Positions 29,693 to 39,025 of a stretch of DNA of 64,000 nucleotides are shown here, one piece after another. Below the pieces are notes generated by a model. That model did not search any database. It was not told the origin of the DNA and worked only from the letters and a program-made list of their open reading frames with translations. Where the stretch lies: contig NZ_CP054058.1 in the NCBI RefSeq assembly GCF_003935895.2, positions 62,001-126,000 of the forward strand, read 5' to 3'. A program made the position numbers and the translations under genes. Position 1 is the first letter of the stretch, and each line of letters opens with the position of its first letter. The DNA comes from Scandinavium goeteborgense (GTDB taxonomy: Bacteria; Pseudomonadota; Gammaproteobacteria; Enterobacterales; Enterobacteriaceae).

Positions 29693-30160
29693 ATGTCAGA
29701 ACAAAACAATCCAGAAATGACTTTCCAGATCCAACGTATTTACACCAAAGACGTTTCCTACGAAGCGCCAAATGCGCCACAGGTTTTCCAGAAAGATTGG
29801 CAGCCAGAGGTTAAACTTGATCTGGATACGGCTTCAACCCAACTGGCTGAAGGCGTATACGAAGTCGTTCTGCGTGTCACCGTTACCGCATCCCTGGGCG
29901 AAGAAACGGCATTCCTGTGTGAAGTTCAGCAGGGCGGCATCTTCTCCATCGAAGGCATCGACGGTAACCAGATGGCGCATTGCCTGGGTGCATACTGCCC
30001 GAACATCCTGTTCCCGTATGCCCGTGAATGCATCACCAGCCTGGTTTCTCGCGGTACATTCCCGCAACTGAACCTTGCGCCAGTGAACTTCGATGCGCTG
30101 TTCATGAATTATCTGCAGCAGCAAGCTGGCGAAGGTGCCGAACAACATCAGGATGCCTGA
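29693..30160 (+). CDS. secB: Protein-export chaperone SecB
   Basis: SecB is a tetrameric cytoplasmic chaperone that delivers unfolded preproteins to SecA. The 155-aa protein has the conserved start [20 protein letters not shown] and the SecA-contact acidic/hydrophobic strands, including [20 protein letters not shown] (about 84-103). AAGGAC precedes the ATG. Its stop overlaps the gpsA start by one base (TGATG). Confidence 0.98.
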   Translation: MSEQNNPEMTFQIQRIYTKDVSYEAPNAPQVFQKDWQPEVKLDLDTASTQLAEGVYEVVLRVTVTASLGEETAFLCEVQQGGIFSIEGIDGNQMAHCLGAYCPNILFPYARECITSLVSRGTFPQLNLAPVNFDALFMNYLQQQAGEGAEQHQDA

Positions 30161-31179
30161 TGAACGCACGTAAAGCTGCAATGACTGTGATCGGTGCCGG
30201 TTCTTACGGCACCGCTCTTGCCATCACCCTGGCAAGAAACGGGCACGATGTCGTCCTTTGGGGTCACGACCCCAAACATCTGGCGATACTGCAACAAGAC
30301 CGCTGCAACGCGGCCTTCCTCCCTGATGTGCCTTTCCCCGACACGCTGCACCTTGAAGCCGACCTCGCCACGGCGCTCGCCGCCAGCCGCGATATTCTGG
30401 TTGTCGTGCCAAGCCACGTGTTTGGTGACGTGCTGCGTCAGCTCAAACCGCTGCTGCGCTCTGATGCGCGTCTGGTCTGGGCGACGAAAGGCCTGGAAGC
30501 GGAAACCGGCCGTCTGTTACAGGACGTCGCGCGTGAAGCGCTCGGGGATGATATTCCACTGGCGGTGATTTCCGGCCCGACGTTCGCGAAAGAACTGGCG
30601 GCTGGCATGCCGACGGCAATTGCTTTGGCAGCGACCGAACCGGCATTTGCCGAGGATCTGCAAAAGCTGCTGCACTGCGGCAAAAGCTTCCGCGTCTACA
30701 GCAACCCAGATTTTATCGGGGTACAGCTGGGCGGTGCGGTGAAAAACGTGATTGCGATTGGTGCCGGGATGTCTGACGGCATCGGATTTGGCGCTAACGC
30801 CCGAACCGCGCTAATCACCCGTGGGCTTGCTGAAATGACGCGTCTGGGCGCGGCGCTGGGTGCCGACCCGACCACCTTTATGGGGATGGCGGGGCTGGGT
30901 GATCTGGTGCTGACCTGTACCGACAACCAGTCGCGTAACCGCCGCTTTGGCATGATGCTCGGACAGGGCAAAGATGTGCAGGGCGCGCAGGATGCGATTG
31001 GTCAGGTGGTTGAAGGTTACCGCAATACCAAAGAGGTCAGGGCACTTGCCCACCGATTTGGTGTCGAAATGCCAATAACCGAGGAAATTTATCAGGTATT
31101 GTATTGCGGAAAGAATGCTCGCGAGGCAGCATTGACCCTATTAGGTCGTGCCAGCAAGGAAGAGCGTAGCCACCACTAG
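30160..31179 (+). CDS. gpsA: Glycerol-3-phosphate dehydrogenase (NAD(P)+)
   Basis: GpsA reduces dihydroxyacetone phosphate to sn-glycerol 3-phosphate, the backbone of phospholipids. From [20 protein letters not shown] it is 339 aa; the frame extends upstream into secB (to 30028), but the TGATG junction and the Rossmann start select this ATG. The dinucleotide motif GAGSYG is at about 12-17, the catalytic Lys in [11 protein letters not shown] (about 191-201), and [17 protein letters not shown] (about 245-261) is the family signature. Confidence 0.98.
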   Translation: MNARKAAMTVIGAGSYGTALAITLARNGHDVVLWGHDPKHLAILQQDRCNAAFLPDVPFPDTLHLEADLATALAASRDILVVVPSHVFGDVLRQLKPLLRSDARLVWATKGLEAETGRLLQDVAREALGDDIPLAVISGPTFAKELAAGMPTAIALAATEPAFAEDLQKLLHCGKSFRVYSNPDFIGVQLGGAVKNVIAIGAGMSDGIGFGANARTALITRGLAEMTRLGAALGADPTTFMGMAGLGDLVLTCTDNQSRNRRFGMMLGQGKDVQGAQDAIGQVVEGYRNTKEVRALAHRFGVEMPITEEIYQVLYCGKNAREAALTLLGRASKEERSHH

Positions 31180-31203
31180 TCGCAGGGAATCGTTGTCATC
31201 TCA

Positions 31204-31235
31204 ATGACCCGGTCAGCGCAGAACTGACCGGTCAT
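31204..31235 (+). other. Inverted repeat between gpsA and cysE
   Basis: ATGACC-C-GGTCAG (31204-31216) can pair with CTGACCGGTCAT (31224-31235) across a 7-nt loop, with one bulge. No T-run follows (TATCATCGC), so it is not a plain intrinsic terminator. It sits in the 79-nt gpsA-cysE gap, just before the cysE ribosome-binding site, and could tune cysE expression or mRNA stability. Confidence 0.45.
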
Positions 31236-31258
31236 TATCATCGCTTCTGGAGTTTGCA

Positions 31259-32080
31259 ATGCCGTGTGAAGAACTGGACATCGTCTGGAACAATATCAAA
31301 GCCGAAGCCCGCGCGCTGGCTGACTGTGAGCCTATGCTCGCCAGTTTCTACCACGCTACGCTCCTCAAGCACGAAAACCTCGGCAGCGCGCTGAGTTACA
31401 TGCTCGCCAACAAACTTGCCTCGTCTATCATGCCCGCCATTGCGATTCGCGAAGTGGTAGAAGAAGCCTACGCCGCTGACCCGGAAATGATCGCCTCCGC
31501 TGCCTGTGATATTCAGGCCGTGCGTACTCGCGACCCGGCGGTGGATAAATACTCCACGCCGCTGCTGTACCTCAAAGGTTTCCACGCGCTACAGGCCTAT
31601 CGCATCGGGCACTGGTTGTGGCATCAGGGGCGCCGTGCGCTGGCCATTTTCCTGCAAAATCAGGTGTCAGTGACCTTCCAGGTCGACATTCACCCGGCGG
31701 CGAAAATCGGTCATGGGATCATGCTCGATCACGCGACCGGCATCGTGGTGGGCGAAACCGCCGTTATCGAAAATGACGTGTCGATTCTGCAATCCGTGAC
31801 CCTCGGTGGTACCGGCAAAACCAGCGGCGATCGCCATCCGAAAATTCGTGAAGGGGTGATGATTGGCGCAGGCGCGAAAATCCTCGGCAATATCGAAGTC
31901 GGGCGTGGCGCGAAGATTGGCGCAGGCTCTGTGGTTTTACAGCCCGTGCCTCCGCACACCACGGCCGCAGGCGTACCGGCGCGAATCGTCGGCAAACCAG
32001 ACAGCGATAAGCCGTCGATGGATATGGATCAACATTTCAACGGTATACACCATACCTTCGAGTATGGCGACGGTATCTGA
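31259..32080 (+). CDS. cysE: Serine acetyltransferase
   Basis: CysE makes O-acetylserine from serine and acetyl-CoA, the committed step of cysteine synthesis, and is feedback-inhibited by cysteine. The 273-aa protein has the N-terminal helical SATase domain (about 10-140) and a left-handed beta-helix of hexapeptide repeats (about 140-245). The catalytic Asp-His region is GHGIMLDHATGIVVGE (about 150-165). The C-terminal tail ends in FEYGDGI, with the terminal Ile used by CysE proteins to dock into CysK. TGGAG lies 7 nt before the ATG. Confidence 0.98.
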   Translation: MPCEELDIVWNNIKAEARALADCEPMLASFYHATLLKHENLGSALSYMLANKLASSIMPAIAIREVVEEAYAADPEMIASAACDIQAVRTRDPAVDKYSTPLLYLKGFHALQAYRIGHWLWHQGRRALAIFLQNQVSVTFQVDIHPAAKIGHGIMLDHATGIVVGETAVIENDVSILQSVTLGGTGKTSGDRHPKIREGVMIGAGAKILGNIEVGRGAKIGAGSVVLQPVPPHTTAAGVPARIVGKPDSDKPSMDMDQHFNGIHHTFEYGDGI

Positions 32081-32083
32081 CCC

Positions 32084-32153
32084 GTAGGCCCGGTAAGCGC
32101 AGCGCCACCGGGCATTTTACCGGATGACGACGTAAACGTCTTATCCGGCCTAC
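32084..32153. repeat. BIME: two facing REP units
   Basis: The first unit GTAGGCCCGGTAAGCG...CCACCGGGCA (32084-32114) and the second CCGGATGACGACG...CGTCTTATCCGG followed by CCTAC (32120-32153) form two palindromic REP hairpins in opposite orientation between the convergent cysE and trmL. The trmL stop codon lies inside the right edge. Confidence 0.85.
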
Positions 32154-32620
32154 CGTAATACCGCGCCCGCATAACCCAGCTGGCGCCAGGCCTCATACAC
32201 CACCACCGACACCGCATTCGACAGATTCATGCTGCGGCTGTCCGGCATCATCGGAATACGAATTTTTTGCTCCCGCGGTAACGCATCCAGAATGCTGGCG
32301 GGCAGACCCCGTGTTTCCGGGCCAAACATCAGATAATCACCGGCTTCGTAACTCACCGCACTGTGCGCAGGCGTACCTTTAGTGGTCAGCGCAAATAGAC
32401 GCTTGGGTTGTTCCGCTTCAAAGAACGCTGCGTAGTCGGCATGGCGCTGTACGGCAGTGAACTCGTGATAATCGAGCCCAGCGCGGCGCAGACGCTTATC
32501 GTCCCAGGTAAAACCCATAGGTTCGATGATGTGCAGACGAAAACCGGTATTCGCGCACAGGCGAATGATGTTGCCGGTATTCGGTGGGATTTCTGGTTCG
32601 AATAAAACGATGTTAAGCAT
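32150..32620 (-). CDS. trmL: tRNA (cytidine/uridine-2'-O-)-methyltransferase TrmL
   Basis: TrmL (YibK) methylates the wobble ribose of leucine tRNAs. The 156-aa SPOUT protein has the N-terminal [20 protein letters not shown] (about 8-27), the SAM-knot motifs [11 protein letters not shown] (about 97-107) and [20 protein letters not shown] (about 122-141). AAGGGGG precedes the start. Its stop TAG is formed at the boundary of the adjacent REP unit. Confidence 0.97.
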   Translation of the reverse strand: MLNIVLFEPEIPPNTGNIIRLCANTGFRLHIIEPMGFTWDDKRLRRAGLDYHEFTAVQRHADYAAFFEAEQPKRLFALTTKGTPAHSAVSYEAGDYLMFGPETRGLPASILDALPREQKIRIPMMPDSRSMNLSNAVSVVVYEAWRQLGYAGAVLR

Positions 32621-32664
32621 GCTGCCCCCTTAATTGCCGGGGCAGAATAGCAGAATTTTTGAGT

Positions 32665-32690
32665 TCCCTCGCCCCTTTGGGGAGAGGGGA
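32665..32690 (-). repeat. CCCTCTCC-type palindrome after lldD (probable terminator)
   Basis: On the minus strand, 3 nt after the lldD stop region, CCCTCTCCCC and GGGGCGAGGG (arms 32679-32688 and 32666-32675) form a 10-bp stem with a 3-nt loop and one mismatch. AACTCAAAAATTC follows without a T-run. Similar palindromes occur at 36544-36565, 38942-38991 and 43676-43697. Confidence 0.6.
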
Positions 32691-32693
32691 GTT

Positions 32694-33881
32694 TTACGCC
32701 GCATCTCCACGCGTCACCGGCGCCAGTGACGCCGCCAGATGCTTCGCCTCCTGCACCAGCGAATCACGCGAGATTTCGCTAATGGATTTCGCCCCGGTCA
32801 ACGTCATCGCCACTTTCATCTCTTTCTCTATCAAATTCAGCAGATGGGTCACGCCTGCGCCGCCGTGGGTCGCCAGCGCATACAGATACGCGCGGCCCAG
32901 CAGCACGCTATCCGCGCCCAGCGCAATCATCCGCACCACGTCCAGACCGTTACGAATACCGCTGTCGGCAAGAATGGCGATATCACCCTTCACCGCATCA
33001 GCAATGGCAGGCAGCGCGCGGGCGGAAGACAGCACCCCGTCGAGCTGGCGACCGCCGTGGTTAGACACCACAATGCCGTCCGCACCAAAGCGCACCGCGT
33101 CGCGTGCGTCTTCCGGGTCGAGGATCCCTTTGATCACCATCGGGCCGTCCCAAAATTCGCGGATCCACTCGAGGTCTTTCCACGAAATCGACGGATCGAA
33201 GTTATTCGCCAGCCAGCCAATGTAATCTTCCAGCCCTGTGGGTTTTCCGAGGTAGGTGGAGATATTGCCCAGGTCGTGCGGACGCCCGTTTACGCCCACG
33301 TCCCACGCCCATTGTGGATGCGTGACAGACTGCCAGTAGCGGCGCAGCGCGGCATTCGGGCCGCTCATCCCGGAGTGTGCATCGCGATAGCGCGCCCCGG
33401 GCGTTGGCATATCGACGGTAAACACCAGCGTTGAACAACCCGCCGCTTTCGCACGTTCCAGCGCATTGCGCATAAACCCGCGATCGCGCAGTACGTATAG
33501 TTGGAACCACATCGGACGCTTAATCGTCGGGGCGACTTCTTCAATCGGGCACACGGAAACCGTGGAAAGGGTGAACGGAATGCCTTTGGCATCCGCCGCA
33601 CCCGCCGCCTGTACTTCACCGCGACGCGCGTACATGCCGCACAGCCCAACCGGGGCCAGCGCCACCGGCATCGACAGCGTTTCGTTAAACAGCCTGGTCT
33701 CCAGGCTGAGATCCGACATGTTCTTCAGCACCCGCTGGCGCAGCGCCACATCGGAAAGGTCGGCCACGTTACGACGCAGGGTGTGCTCGCTGTAGGCGCC
33801 ACCGTCGATGTAGTGAAAAAGAAACGGCGGCAGAATGCGTTGGGCCGCGGCCCGATAGTCGCTGGCGGCTGAAATAATCAT
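32694..33881 (-). CDS. lldD: L-lactate dehydrogenase (quinone), FMN-dependent
   Basis: LldD oxidises L-lactate to pyruvate at the inner membrane, passing electrons to quinone. The 395-aa alpha-hydroxy-acid oxidase family protein has [20 protein letters not shown] (about 74-93), [12 protein letters not shown], the catalytic His in [12 protein letters not shown] (about 272-283) and the FMN phosphate site [20 protein letters not shown] (about 306-325). Its ATG shares one base with the lldR stop (TAATG). It is the last gene of lldPRD. Confidence 0.98.
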   Translation of the reverse strand: MIISAASDYRAAAQRILPPFLFHYIDGGAYSEHTLRRNVADLSDVALRQRVLKNMSDLSLETRLFNETLSMPVALAPVGLCGMYARRGEVQAAGAADAKGIPFTLSTVSVCPIEEVAPTIKRPMWFQLYVLRDRGFMRNALERAKAAGCSTLVFTVDMPTPGARYRDAHSGMSGPNAALRRYWQSVTHPQWAWDVGVNGRPHDLGNISTYLGKPTGLEDYIGWLANNFDPSISWKDLEWIREFWDGPMVIKGILDPEDARDAVRFGADGIVVSNHGGRQLDGVLSSARALPAIADAVKGDIAILADSGIRNGLDVVRMIALGADSVLLGRAYLYALATHGGAGVTHLLNLIEKEMKVAMTLTGAKSISEISRDSLVQEAKHLAASLAPVTRGDAA

Positions 33882-34654
33882 TAATGGTTCTCCCTGGAAT
33901 GCTCGTTATGGTCGCCGGGAAGGCGAGTGATCCGCGCCTGGCGGGCCCTGTCTTCATCAAACTGTTTAATGGTGGTGTGGACGAAACCGAGATGCGACAT
34001 CATGGCCTGGCGGGCGCCTTCGGCGTCTCCGGCGAGAATGGCGTCTAACACCGCCTGATGCTGCTCGGTCAGTCCGGCAAACACCGGCGGGACGAGATAC
34101 ATCCGTTGGCGGCTCTGCTTGACGGAGGATTGCAGCAGGTCGAAGAAGCCGCGCATCGTCTGCAACAGCACAACGTTGTGTGAGGCTTCGGCAATGGCGA
34201 GATGAAAGCGCACGTCGGCCTGAGAGGCTAAATCCGGGTCGTCGCTTTGCGTCGCGTCGAAACAGAGACGGATTTTTTCTTTATCGGCTTCGGTGGCTCG
34301 CAGCGCCGCGTGCCAGGCGGTGCTGGCCTCAATGGCATGCCGGGCTTCGAGAATATCGAAGCTGTAATCCGGATCGTCGGCCAGCAGGCTTTTCAGCGGC
34401 TGCACAATGTTTTGCTCCGACCACGGCTCATGCTGCCAGCGGATAAACGTCCCGCCTCCGCGACGGCTTACCAGCAGCCCTTCGCTCGCCAGTTTCGCCA
34501 GCGCTTCACGCAGTGAATTTCGCGACACGCCAAGCTGCGTGGCTAGCTGACGCTCGGCGGGCAAACGCGTGCCCGCCTCCAGCTGCTGTTCTTCAATCAA
34601 CGTCCGCACACGGGTCGCAACCTCGTCTGCCAGACGCCGGGGCATCACTTTCAT
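33881..34654 (-). CDS. lldR: L-lactate-responsive regulator LldR (GntR/FadR family)
   Basis: The 257-aa protein has an N-terminal winged helix (about 8-75, [20 protein letters not shown] then LREAL) and a C-terminal FCD ligand domain (about 95-230) with conserved D/H residues of metal-ligand sites ([29 protein letters not shown]). In E. coli LldR represses lldPRD without lactate and activates with it, using two operators. Both operators are visible upstream of lldP here. It overlaps lldP by 4 nt and lldD by 1 nt. Confidence 0.96.
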   Translation of the reverse strand: MKVMPRRLADEVATRVRTLIEEQQLEAGTRLPAERQLATQLGVSRNSLREALAKLASEGLLVSRRGGGTFIRWQHEPWSEQNIVQPLKSLLADDPDYSFDILEARHAIEASTAWHAALRATEADKEKIRLCFDATQSDDPDLASQADVRFHLAIAEASHNVVLLQTMRGFFDLLQSSVKQSRQRMYLVPPVFAGLTEQHQAVLDAILAGDAEGARQAMMSHLGFVHTTIKQFDEDRARQARITRLPGDHNEHSRENH

Positions 34655-36306
34655 GGGATCATCCAGGTTAAGACGTAAGCCTGTAGCGTGGTGATCACGC
34701 CCACCATGCAGGTGAAAATCAGGCTGTGTTTGACCGTGAAGCGGAACAGGTCCGACTCTTTACCGACCAGCCCTACCGCCGCACAGGCAATGGCGATCGA
34801 CTGCGGCGAAATCATCTTCCCGGTCACGCCACCGGTAGTATTCGCCGCGACCAGCAGCACGTCCGAAACGCCAATCTGCTGCGCGGCGGTGGCCTGTAGT
34901 GCGGCAAATAGCGCGTTTGAAGAGGTGTCGGAACCGGTCAGGAACACGCCCAGCCAGCCGAGGAACGGCGAGAAGAACGGGAATGCGCCGCCGGTATGCG
35001 CCAGCGCCAAGGCCAGCGTCGACGACAGGCCGGAGTAGTTAGAGATAAACGCGAACGCCAATACCATGCCGATGGAGTAAATCGGCAGGGCCAAATCCTT
35101 CAGCGTGTGGCCGAAAGTCACCACCGCATCTTTCGGCTTCATGCGCAGCCACACCACGGAAAGCAGGGCGGCAAACAGGATTGCGGAGCCGGTCGCGGAG
35201 AACCAGTCGAACTTATACACCGCCGCATACGGCGTGGCGTCGTGAACCACCGGCGGCATACGCGCGACCAGCTTGTCGAGATACGGCACCGAGACGTTAA
35301 ACACCCAGTCGTACAGCGCGCCGCCCGGGGCGAACAGCGCTTTAAACGGCGGCACGCTCCATAAGGTCACGGTGGCGGTCAGGAACAGGAACGGCGACCA
35401 GGCGCGGAGCACCTGTCCGGGCGTGTATTGGGTGCGCGACAGGGTCATATCAACCTGCGACGCGCCCATGTCGGCAAAGCGGAAAATGCGCACCGGCTGC
35501 CAGCGTTTCAGGAACAGCGTCAGGCACACCAATGACACCAGCGAGGAGATAATGTCCGGCAGCTCTGGGCCGATGAAGTTGGAGCTCAGATACTGGGCAA
35601 TCGCGAAGGAACCGCCTGCGACCATCACCGCAGGCCAGGTCTCTTTCACGCCGCGCCAGCCGTCCATAATCGCCATGATCCAGAACAGCACGATGATGGT
35701 CAGGAACGGCAACTGACGGCCGACCATCTGGCCGATCGCAAAGCTGTCGATACCGGTGACCTGACCCGCAACCAGAATCGGAATGCCCATCGCACCGAAT
35801 GCCACCGGCGCGGTGTTAACGATCAGGCACAGGCCCGCGGCATACAGCGGGTTAAACCCAAGGCCGACCAACAGCGCGGCGGTAATCGCCACCGGTGCGC
35901 CAAAGCCTGCGGCCCCTTCCAGAAACGCGCCAAAAGAGAAGCCGACGATCAGCATTTGCAGACGCTGGTCCGGCGTTATCGATAATATCGATGATCGGAT
36001 GATGTCGAATTGCCCGGTTTTCACCGAGATTTTGTAGACGAATACCGCAGCAATAATAATCCAGGCAATCGGCCACAGGCCGTAGAAGAAGCCGTACACC
36101 ACGGAGGCCAGCGCGCGGTCGACCGGCATTTTATAGAACAGGAGCGCCACCGCGAGGGCGATAGCGACGGTGTAGCTCGCGGCGACGTAGCCCTTCAGCT
36201 TGAGCTTAATCAGTGCGAAGAAGAAAAAGATGATCGGTAGGGCGGCAATCAGGCTTGAGAGCCAGATGTTTCCCGCAGGGTCGTAGTTTTGTTGCCAGAG
36301 GTTCAT
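34651..36306 (-). CDS. lldP: L-lactate permease
   Basis: LldP imports L-lactate with protons. The product from [15 protein letters not shown] is 551 aa with about 12-14 transmembrane helices, the same length as E. coli LldP; an upstream start at 36339 was rejected. Family segments include [20 protein letters not shown] (about 121-140) and [16 protein letters not shown] (about 438-453), the conserved helix-end motif of lactate permeases. It is the first gene of lldPRD and is controlled by the LldR sites upstream. Confidence 0.98.
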   Translation of the reverse strand: MNLWQQNYDPAGNIWLSSLIAALPIIFFFFALIKLKLKGYVAASYTVAIALAVALLFYKMPVDRALASVVYGFFYGLWPIAWIIIAAVFVYKISVKTGQFDIIRSSILSITPDQRLQMLIVGFSFGAFLEGAAGFGAPVAITAALLVGLGFNPLYAAGLCLIVNTAPVAFGAMGIPILVAGQVTGIDSFAIGQMVGRQLPFLTIIVLFWIMAIMDGWRGVKETWPAVMVAGGSFAIAQYLSSNFIGPELPDIISSLVSLVCLTLFLKRWQPVRIFRFADMGASQVDMTLSRTQYTPGQVLRAWSPFLFLTATVTLWSVPPFKALFAPGGALYDWVFNVSVPYLDKLVARMPPVVHDATPYAAVYKFDWFSATGSAILFAALLSVVWLRMKPKDAVVTFGHTLKDLALPIYSIGMVLAFAFISNYSGLSSTLALALAHTGGAFPFFSPFLGWLGVFLTGSDTSSNALFAALQATAAQQIGVSDVLLVAANTTGGVTGKMISPQSIAIACAAVGLVGKESDLFRFTVKHSLIFTCMVGVITTLQAYVLTWMIP

Positions 36307-36379
36307 GCAGGTCTCCAAAGAACCACTCCACGGCCACACGGGCGAGTCTTCGCTCAGCTCTGTGTCACACGCTTTGTAA

Positions 36380-36396
36380 AAGTGGTCCTGCCAATA
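36380..36396 (-). promoter_or_regulatory. Proximal LldR operator (O2-like)
   Basis: AAGTGGTCCTGCCAATA reads on the other strand as TATTGGCAGGACCACTT, with the TTGG-N5-CCA(A/C) core of LldR sites. It lies about 80 bp upstream of the lldP start, where the downstream operator is found in E. coli. Its centre is about 126 bp from the distal site. Confidence 0.65.
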
Positions 36397-36505
36397 TTGT
36401 GATGTGAGGGTAATGCCAAGGAATGGTTAACCATATGTTGCCATCAGGCAATTCATATGTTGCATGAGATTGAGGTTATGTGAGGCGTCAGGCAGAACCA
36501 ATAGG

Positions 36506-36522
36506 AATTGGTAGGGCCAATT
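36506..36522 (-). promoter_or_regulatory. Distal LldR operator (O1-like)
   Basis: AATTGGTAGGGCCAATT is a 17-bp site with perfect 6-bp arms (AATTGG/CCAATT) and a 5-bp spacer. It matches the known LldR operator type. Together with the proximal site it can support the looping repression and activation described in E. coli, where the sites are about 127 bp apart. Confidence 0.75.
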
Positions 36523-36543
36523 TAAAGGGGGTTTAGATAATCA

Positions 36544-36565
36544 CCCTCTCCCGGGAAGGAGAGGG
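36544..36565. repeat. CCCTCTCC/GGAGAGGG palindrome
   Basis: CCCTCTCC (36544-36551) pairs with GGAGAGGG (36558-36565) around CGGGAA. It lies just 3' of yibL and could act as its terminator, though no T-run follows on the minus strand (ATTATCTAAAC). Confidence 0.55.
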
Positions 36566-36583
36566 CCGAGAACGGAAGAGGGA

Positions 36584-36946
36584 TTAAAACGCGGTCTTAG
36601 AAAAACCGGTCATCTCTTGCAGTTCCATTTCGCGACCGAGGGCGGTCATCGGGTGAACAATCACCAGGCCGCGCACGGCTTTCTTGAGCTTGCCAATATC
36701 GGCCTGCTCTTTCTTAGTGATGGCGCGACGGTGCGGCAGAGCCAGCAGCTTTTGCGCTTCTTTGCTCAGCTTTTGCGTATACACGACACGCAGACGCGCG
36801 ATCTCTGCTTCCAGAGTCGCTTTTTCTTTTTCAAGCTCAGCGAATTTCTCTGCTTCATCGACCAAAGAGAGGGTCGGCTGCAGGTGGCGGATAGCGTCCA
36901 GGCGGTCGCTCAGGCGTTTGATTTCGTTCTTTTCAACTTCTTTCAT
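36584..36946 (-). CDS. yibL: YibL family ribosome-associated protein
   Basis: The 120-aa basic protein starts [20 protein letters not shown] and matches YibL in length and neighbourhood. Residues about 1-60 form a probable coiled coil (E/K/L heptads: [18 protein letters not shown]). The C-terminal half has the conserved [21 protein letters not shown]. coli YibL co-purifies with ribosomes; the molecular role is unknown. The 227 bp between it and mtlR hold its promoter and no gene I can see. Confidence 0.92.
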   Translation of the reverse strand: MKEVEKNEIKRLSDRLDAIRHLQPTLSLVDEAEKFAELEKEKATLEAEIARLRVVYTQKLSKEAQKLLALPHRRAITKKEQADIGKLKKAVRGLVIVHPMTALGREMELQEMTGFSKTAF

Positions 36947-37173
36947 GGTCTGTGGCTTTTGCTAGTAAAAGAGTATCGATGCTCAATAGTATGCGCGTTG
37001 AGCGCTGTTCCTGATAGTTAATTATCGAAATTTGACGCATTACACTCAGCGAAAAAACACGATTGGCATCTCTAATCTAATGAAAATAAAAGTGATTTTG
37101 TTATGCGGATTCCCGAGTGCATTTTTTTTGCATTAAGCAGATAAAAAGGGATGTTATGTCAGGGGCTGGAGGA

Positions 37174-37767
37174 TTACTTTTGAAAGGCTTTTTTCAAGCT
37201 GACCCGTGAAATCAGCTCGGTGAGGGAAAGGACCATCGTGGAACGCACCACCTGTTGGTAGCGCTGCTTTTGCATGGCATACAGCTCCGCGTCGCTGGTA
37301 TCAAACATCGGCTGCGGCGGTAACGCGGCAACGCAATGCAGTTCGCCAAACGGGCCAAGAATCTCATCGTCGGTGAAGGCGTAATCGCTGCCGTCGTGAT
37401 TGAGTTCTTCACGCAGCGCCATCAGCAGCTCGGCATCTTCGTATTCCGCACGGCTAATCACGCCGAGGCCGTAGATGAGCTTCAGACGCACAGACAGATC
37501 GCCCAGCGGCCCTTCGCCGTCCAGCAACGGTTCCACTGCGTATTTCACCGCGTAATCGTCTTTGCGGAAGACCTGAAGCACCAGCATATTCACCGCCTCG
37601 GTTAACAGTTCGACGGCGGTGATCAGGAAGCTTCGTACGGTTTTGCCAGCATTCAGACGCTCAAGCACACGGTTTTCAAAGGCTTGTGTTTGTTCCATTA
37701 TTGCCTGCATATCTGACAATCTTTTGTTTGGGTGCTGCTGCAAGAGCAGCACCGGGTCCTGCATCAT
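37174..37767 (-). CDS. mtlR: Mannitol operon repressor MtlR
   Basis: MtlR is a small helical protein that represses the mtl operon and, in E. coli, binds HPr; it has no classical DNA-binding motif. The 197-aa product matches family residues throughout ([20 protein letters not shown] about 37-56, [27 protein letters not shown]) but has a different first about 15 residues from E. coli. The ATG overlaps the mtlD stop (ATGA); a second ATG one codon on is an alternative. Confidence 0.95.
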   Translation of the reverse strand: MMQDPVLLLQQHPNKRLSDMQAIMEQTQAFENRVLERLNAGKTVRSFLITAVELLTEAVNMLVLQVFRKDDYAVKYAVEPLLDGEGPLGDLSVRLKLIYGLGVISRAEYEDAELLMALREELNHDGSDYAFTDDEILGPFGELHCVAALPPQPMFDTSDAELYAMQKQRYQQVVRSTMVLSLTELISRVSLKKAFQK

Positions 37768-38912
37768 GCGCTCGCTGTATACGCCGCAACCGCTTGTGCG
37801 ACCACATCGCTCTCAGCGTCCAGGCCGGAGACCTGCGCGAGTGCCGCCTGTGGCCCTTTCTCGTCGATAAGCGCTGCCAGTTCCAGCGCCTGGGGATCCT
37901 GCTCGCTGCGGTAGTGCATCGCAGCAGCAATCCCTTTCACCAGATTGGCGTGCGGCAGGCCGTATTCCAGCGTGCCGAGCAGCGGTTTAATCAGGCGATC
38001 GCCCGCGCTCAGTTTACGCAGCGGCTGACGGCCCACGCGCTCAACGTCATCTTTCAGATACGGGTTCTCAAAGCGACCGAGGATTTTCTGGATGTAGGCG
38101 GCGTGTTTCTCGGCATCAAAACCGTAGCGTTTAATCAGCACTGCGCCGCTCTCATCCATTGCGCCTTTCACTACCGCCCGGACCTTCTCATCGAGGATCG
38201 CATCACGGATAGTCTGATGACCCGCCAGCTTGCCGAGGTACGCGGTTATAGCATGCCCGGTGTTCAGGGTGAAGAGCTTGCGCTCGACAAATGCCATCAG
38301 GTTATCGGTTAATTCCATTCCTGGGATCGTCGGCAGGGTCCCCTTGAATTGGGTCTGGTCGACAATCCACTCGCTGAAGGTTTCCACGGTCACTTCCAGC
38401 GGGTCGTTGGTGGCGGATTCAGACGGGGGAACGATGCGGTCCACGGCGGAATCGACAAAACCAACGTGCTCAGCCACCCAGGCTTTATCTTCTTCGGCCA
38501 GCGCCGCGTCAACGTGACCTTTTAACTGGGTCGTGCCGCGCACCATGTTTTCACAGGCGATGATGTTCAGCGGGGTGTTGTTGCCCGCGGCTTTGCGTTT
38601 GGCCAGGCCTTTGGCAATCGCCGGGGCGATGCGCTCCAGAACCACCGGACCCACGGCGGTTGTCACCAGGTCAACCTGGGCAATCAACGCCACCACGTCA
38701 TCGCCGATGCTGCTCACGGCATTCACGCCGGAAACAGTTTCGACCTGCTCATTCTCGCCAACCACATGCACCTGATAGCTATGACGGGCATTCAGGGCAT
38801 CAAGAACTACCTGATTCACATCGGCGAACGTCAGCGTGATACCTGCATCGGCCAGCAGTTTGCCGATAAAGCCACGTCCGATATTACCTGCGCCAAAATG
38901 TAATGCTTTCAT
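37764..38912 (-). CDS. mtlD: Mannitol-1-phosphate 5-dehydrogenase
   Basis: MtlD oxidises mannitol 1-phosphate to fructose 6-phosphate with NAD+. From [20 protein letters not shown] it is 382 aa, the E. coli length; an ATG six codons upstream was not used. The NAD loop is GAGNIGRG (about 7-14). The long-chain polyol dehydrogenase active site is in [20 protein letters not shown] (about 212-231), with the catalytic Lys and His. It is cotranscribed with mtlA and mtlR; a large palindrome lies in the mtlA-mtlD gap. Confidence 0.98.
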   Translation of the reverse strand: MKALHFGAGNIGRGFIGKLLADAGITLTFADVNQVVLDALNARHSYQVHVVGENEQVETVSGVNAVSSIGDDVVALIAQVDLVTTAVGPVVLERIAPAIAKGLAKRKAAGNNTPLNIIACENMVRGTTQLKGHVDAALAEEDKAWVAEHVGFVDSAVDRIVPPSESATNDPLEVTVETFSEWIVDQTQFKGTLPTIPGMELTDNLMAFVERKLFTLNTGHAITAYLGKLAGHQTIRDAILDEKVRAVVKGAMDESGAVLIKRYGFDAEKHAAYIQKILGRFENPYLKDDVERVGRQPLRKLSAGDRLIKPLLGTLEYGLPHANLVKGIAAAMHYRSEQDPQALELAALIDEKGPQAALAQVSGLDAESDVVAQAVAAYTASA

Positions 38913-38941
38913 AGTGTTAACCTTCATCAATGTTTTTACCC

Positions 38942-38991
38942 GAGAGGGCTCGGGTGAGGGGACATCCGCGGTCCCTCACCCGAACCCTCTC
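38942..38991. repeat. Long intercistronic palindrome, mtlA-mtlD
   Basis: The 19-nt arms GAGAGGGCTCGGGTGAGGG (38942-38960) and CCCTCACCCGAACCCTCTC (38973-38991) pair with one mismatch around a 12-nt loop. It belongs to the same sequence family as the CCCTCTCC palindromes at 32665-32690, 36544-36565 and 43676-43697. In the mtl transcript it would form a very stable hairpin and could protect the mtlA mRNA 3' end, giving more MtlA than MtlD. Confidence 0.75.
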
Positions 38992-39025
38992 CCTGCAGAA
39001 ATCTGCCGAGAGAGGGAAGGAAATC

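Noticed and set aside
30028-30159. gpsA start inside secB
   Set aside because: The Rossmann fold begins at the ATG overlapping the secB stop; the extra 44 residues are out-of-frame secB.
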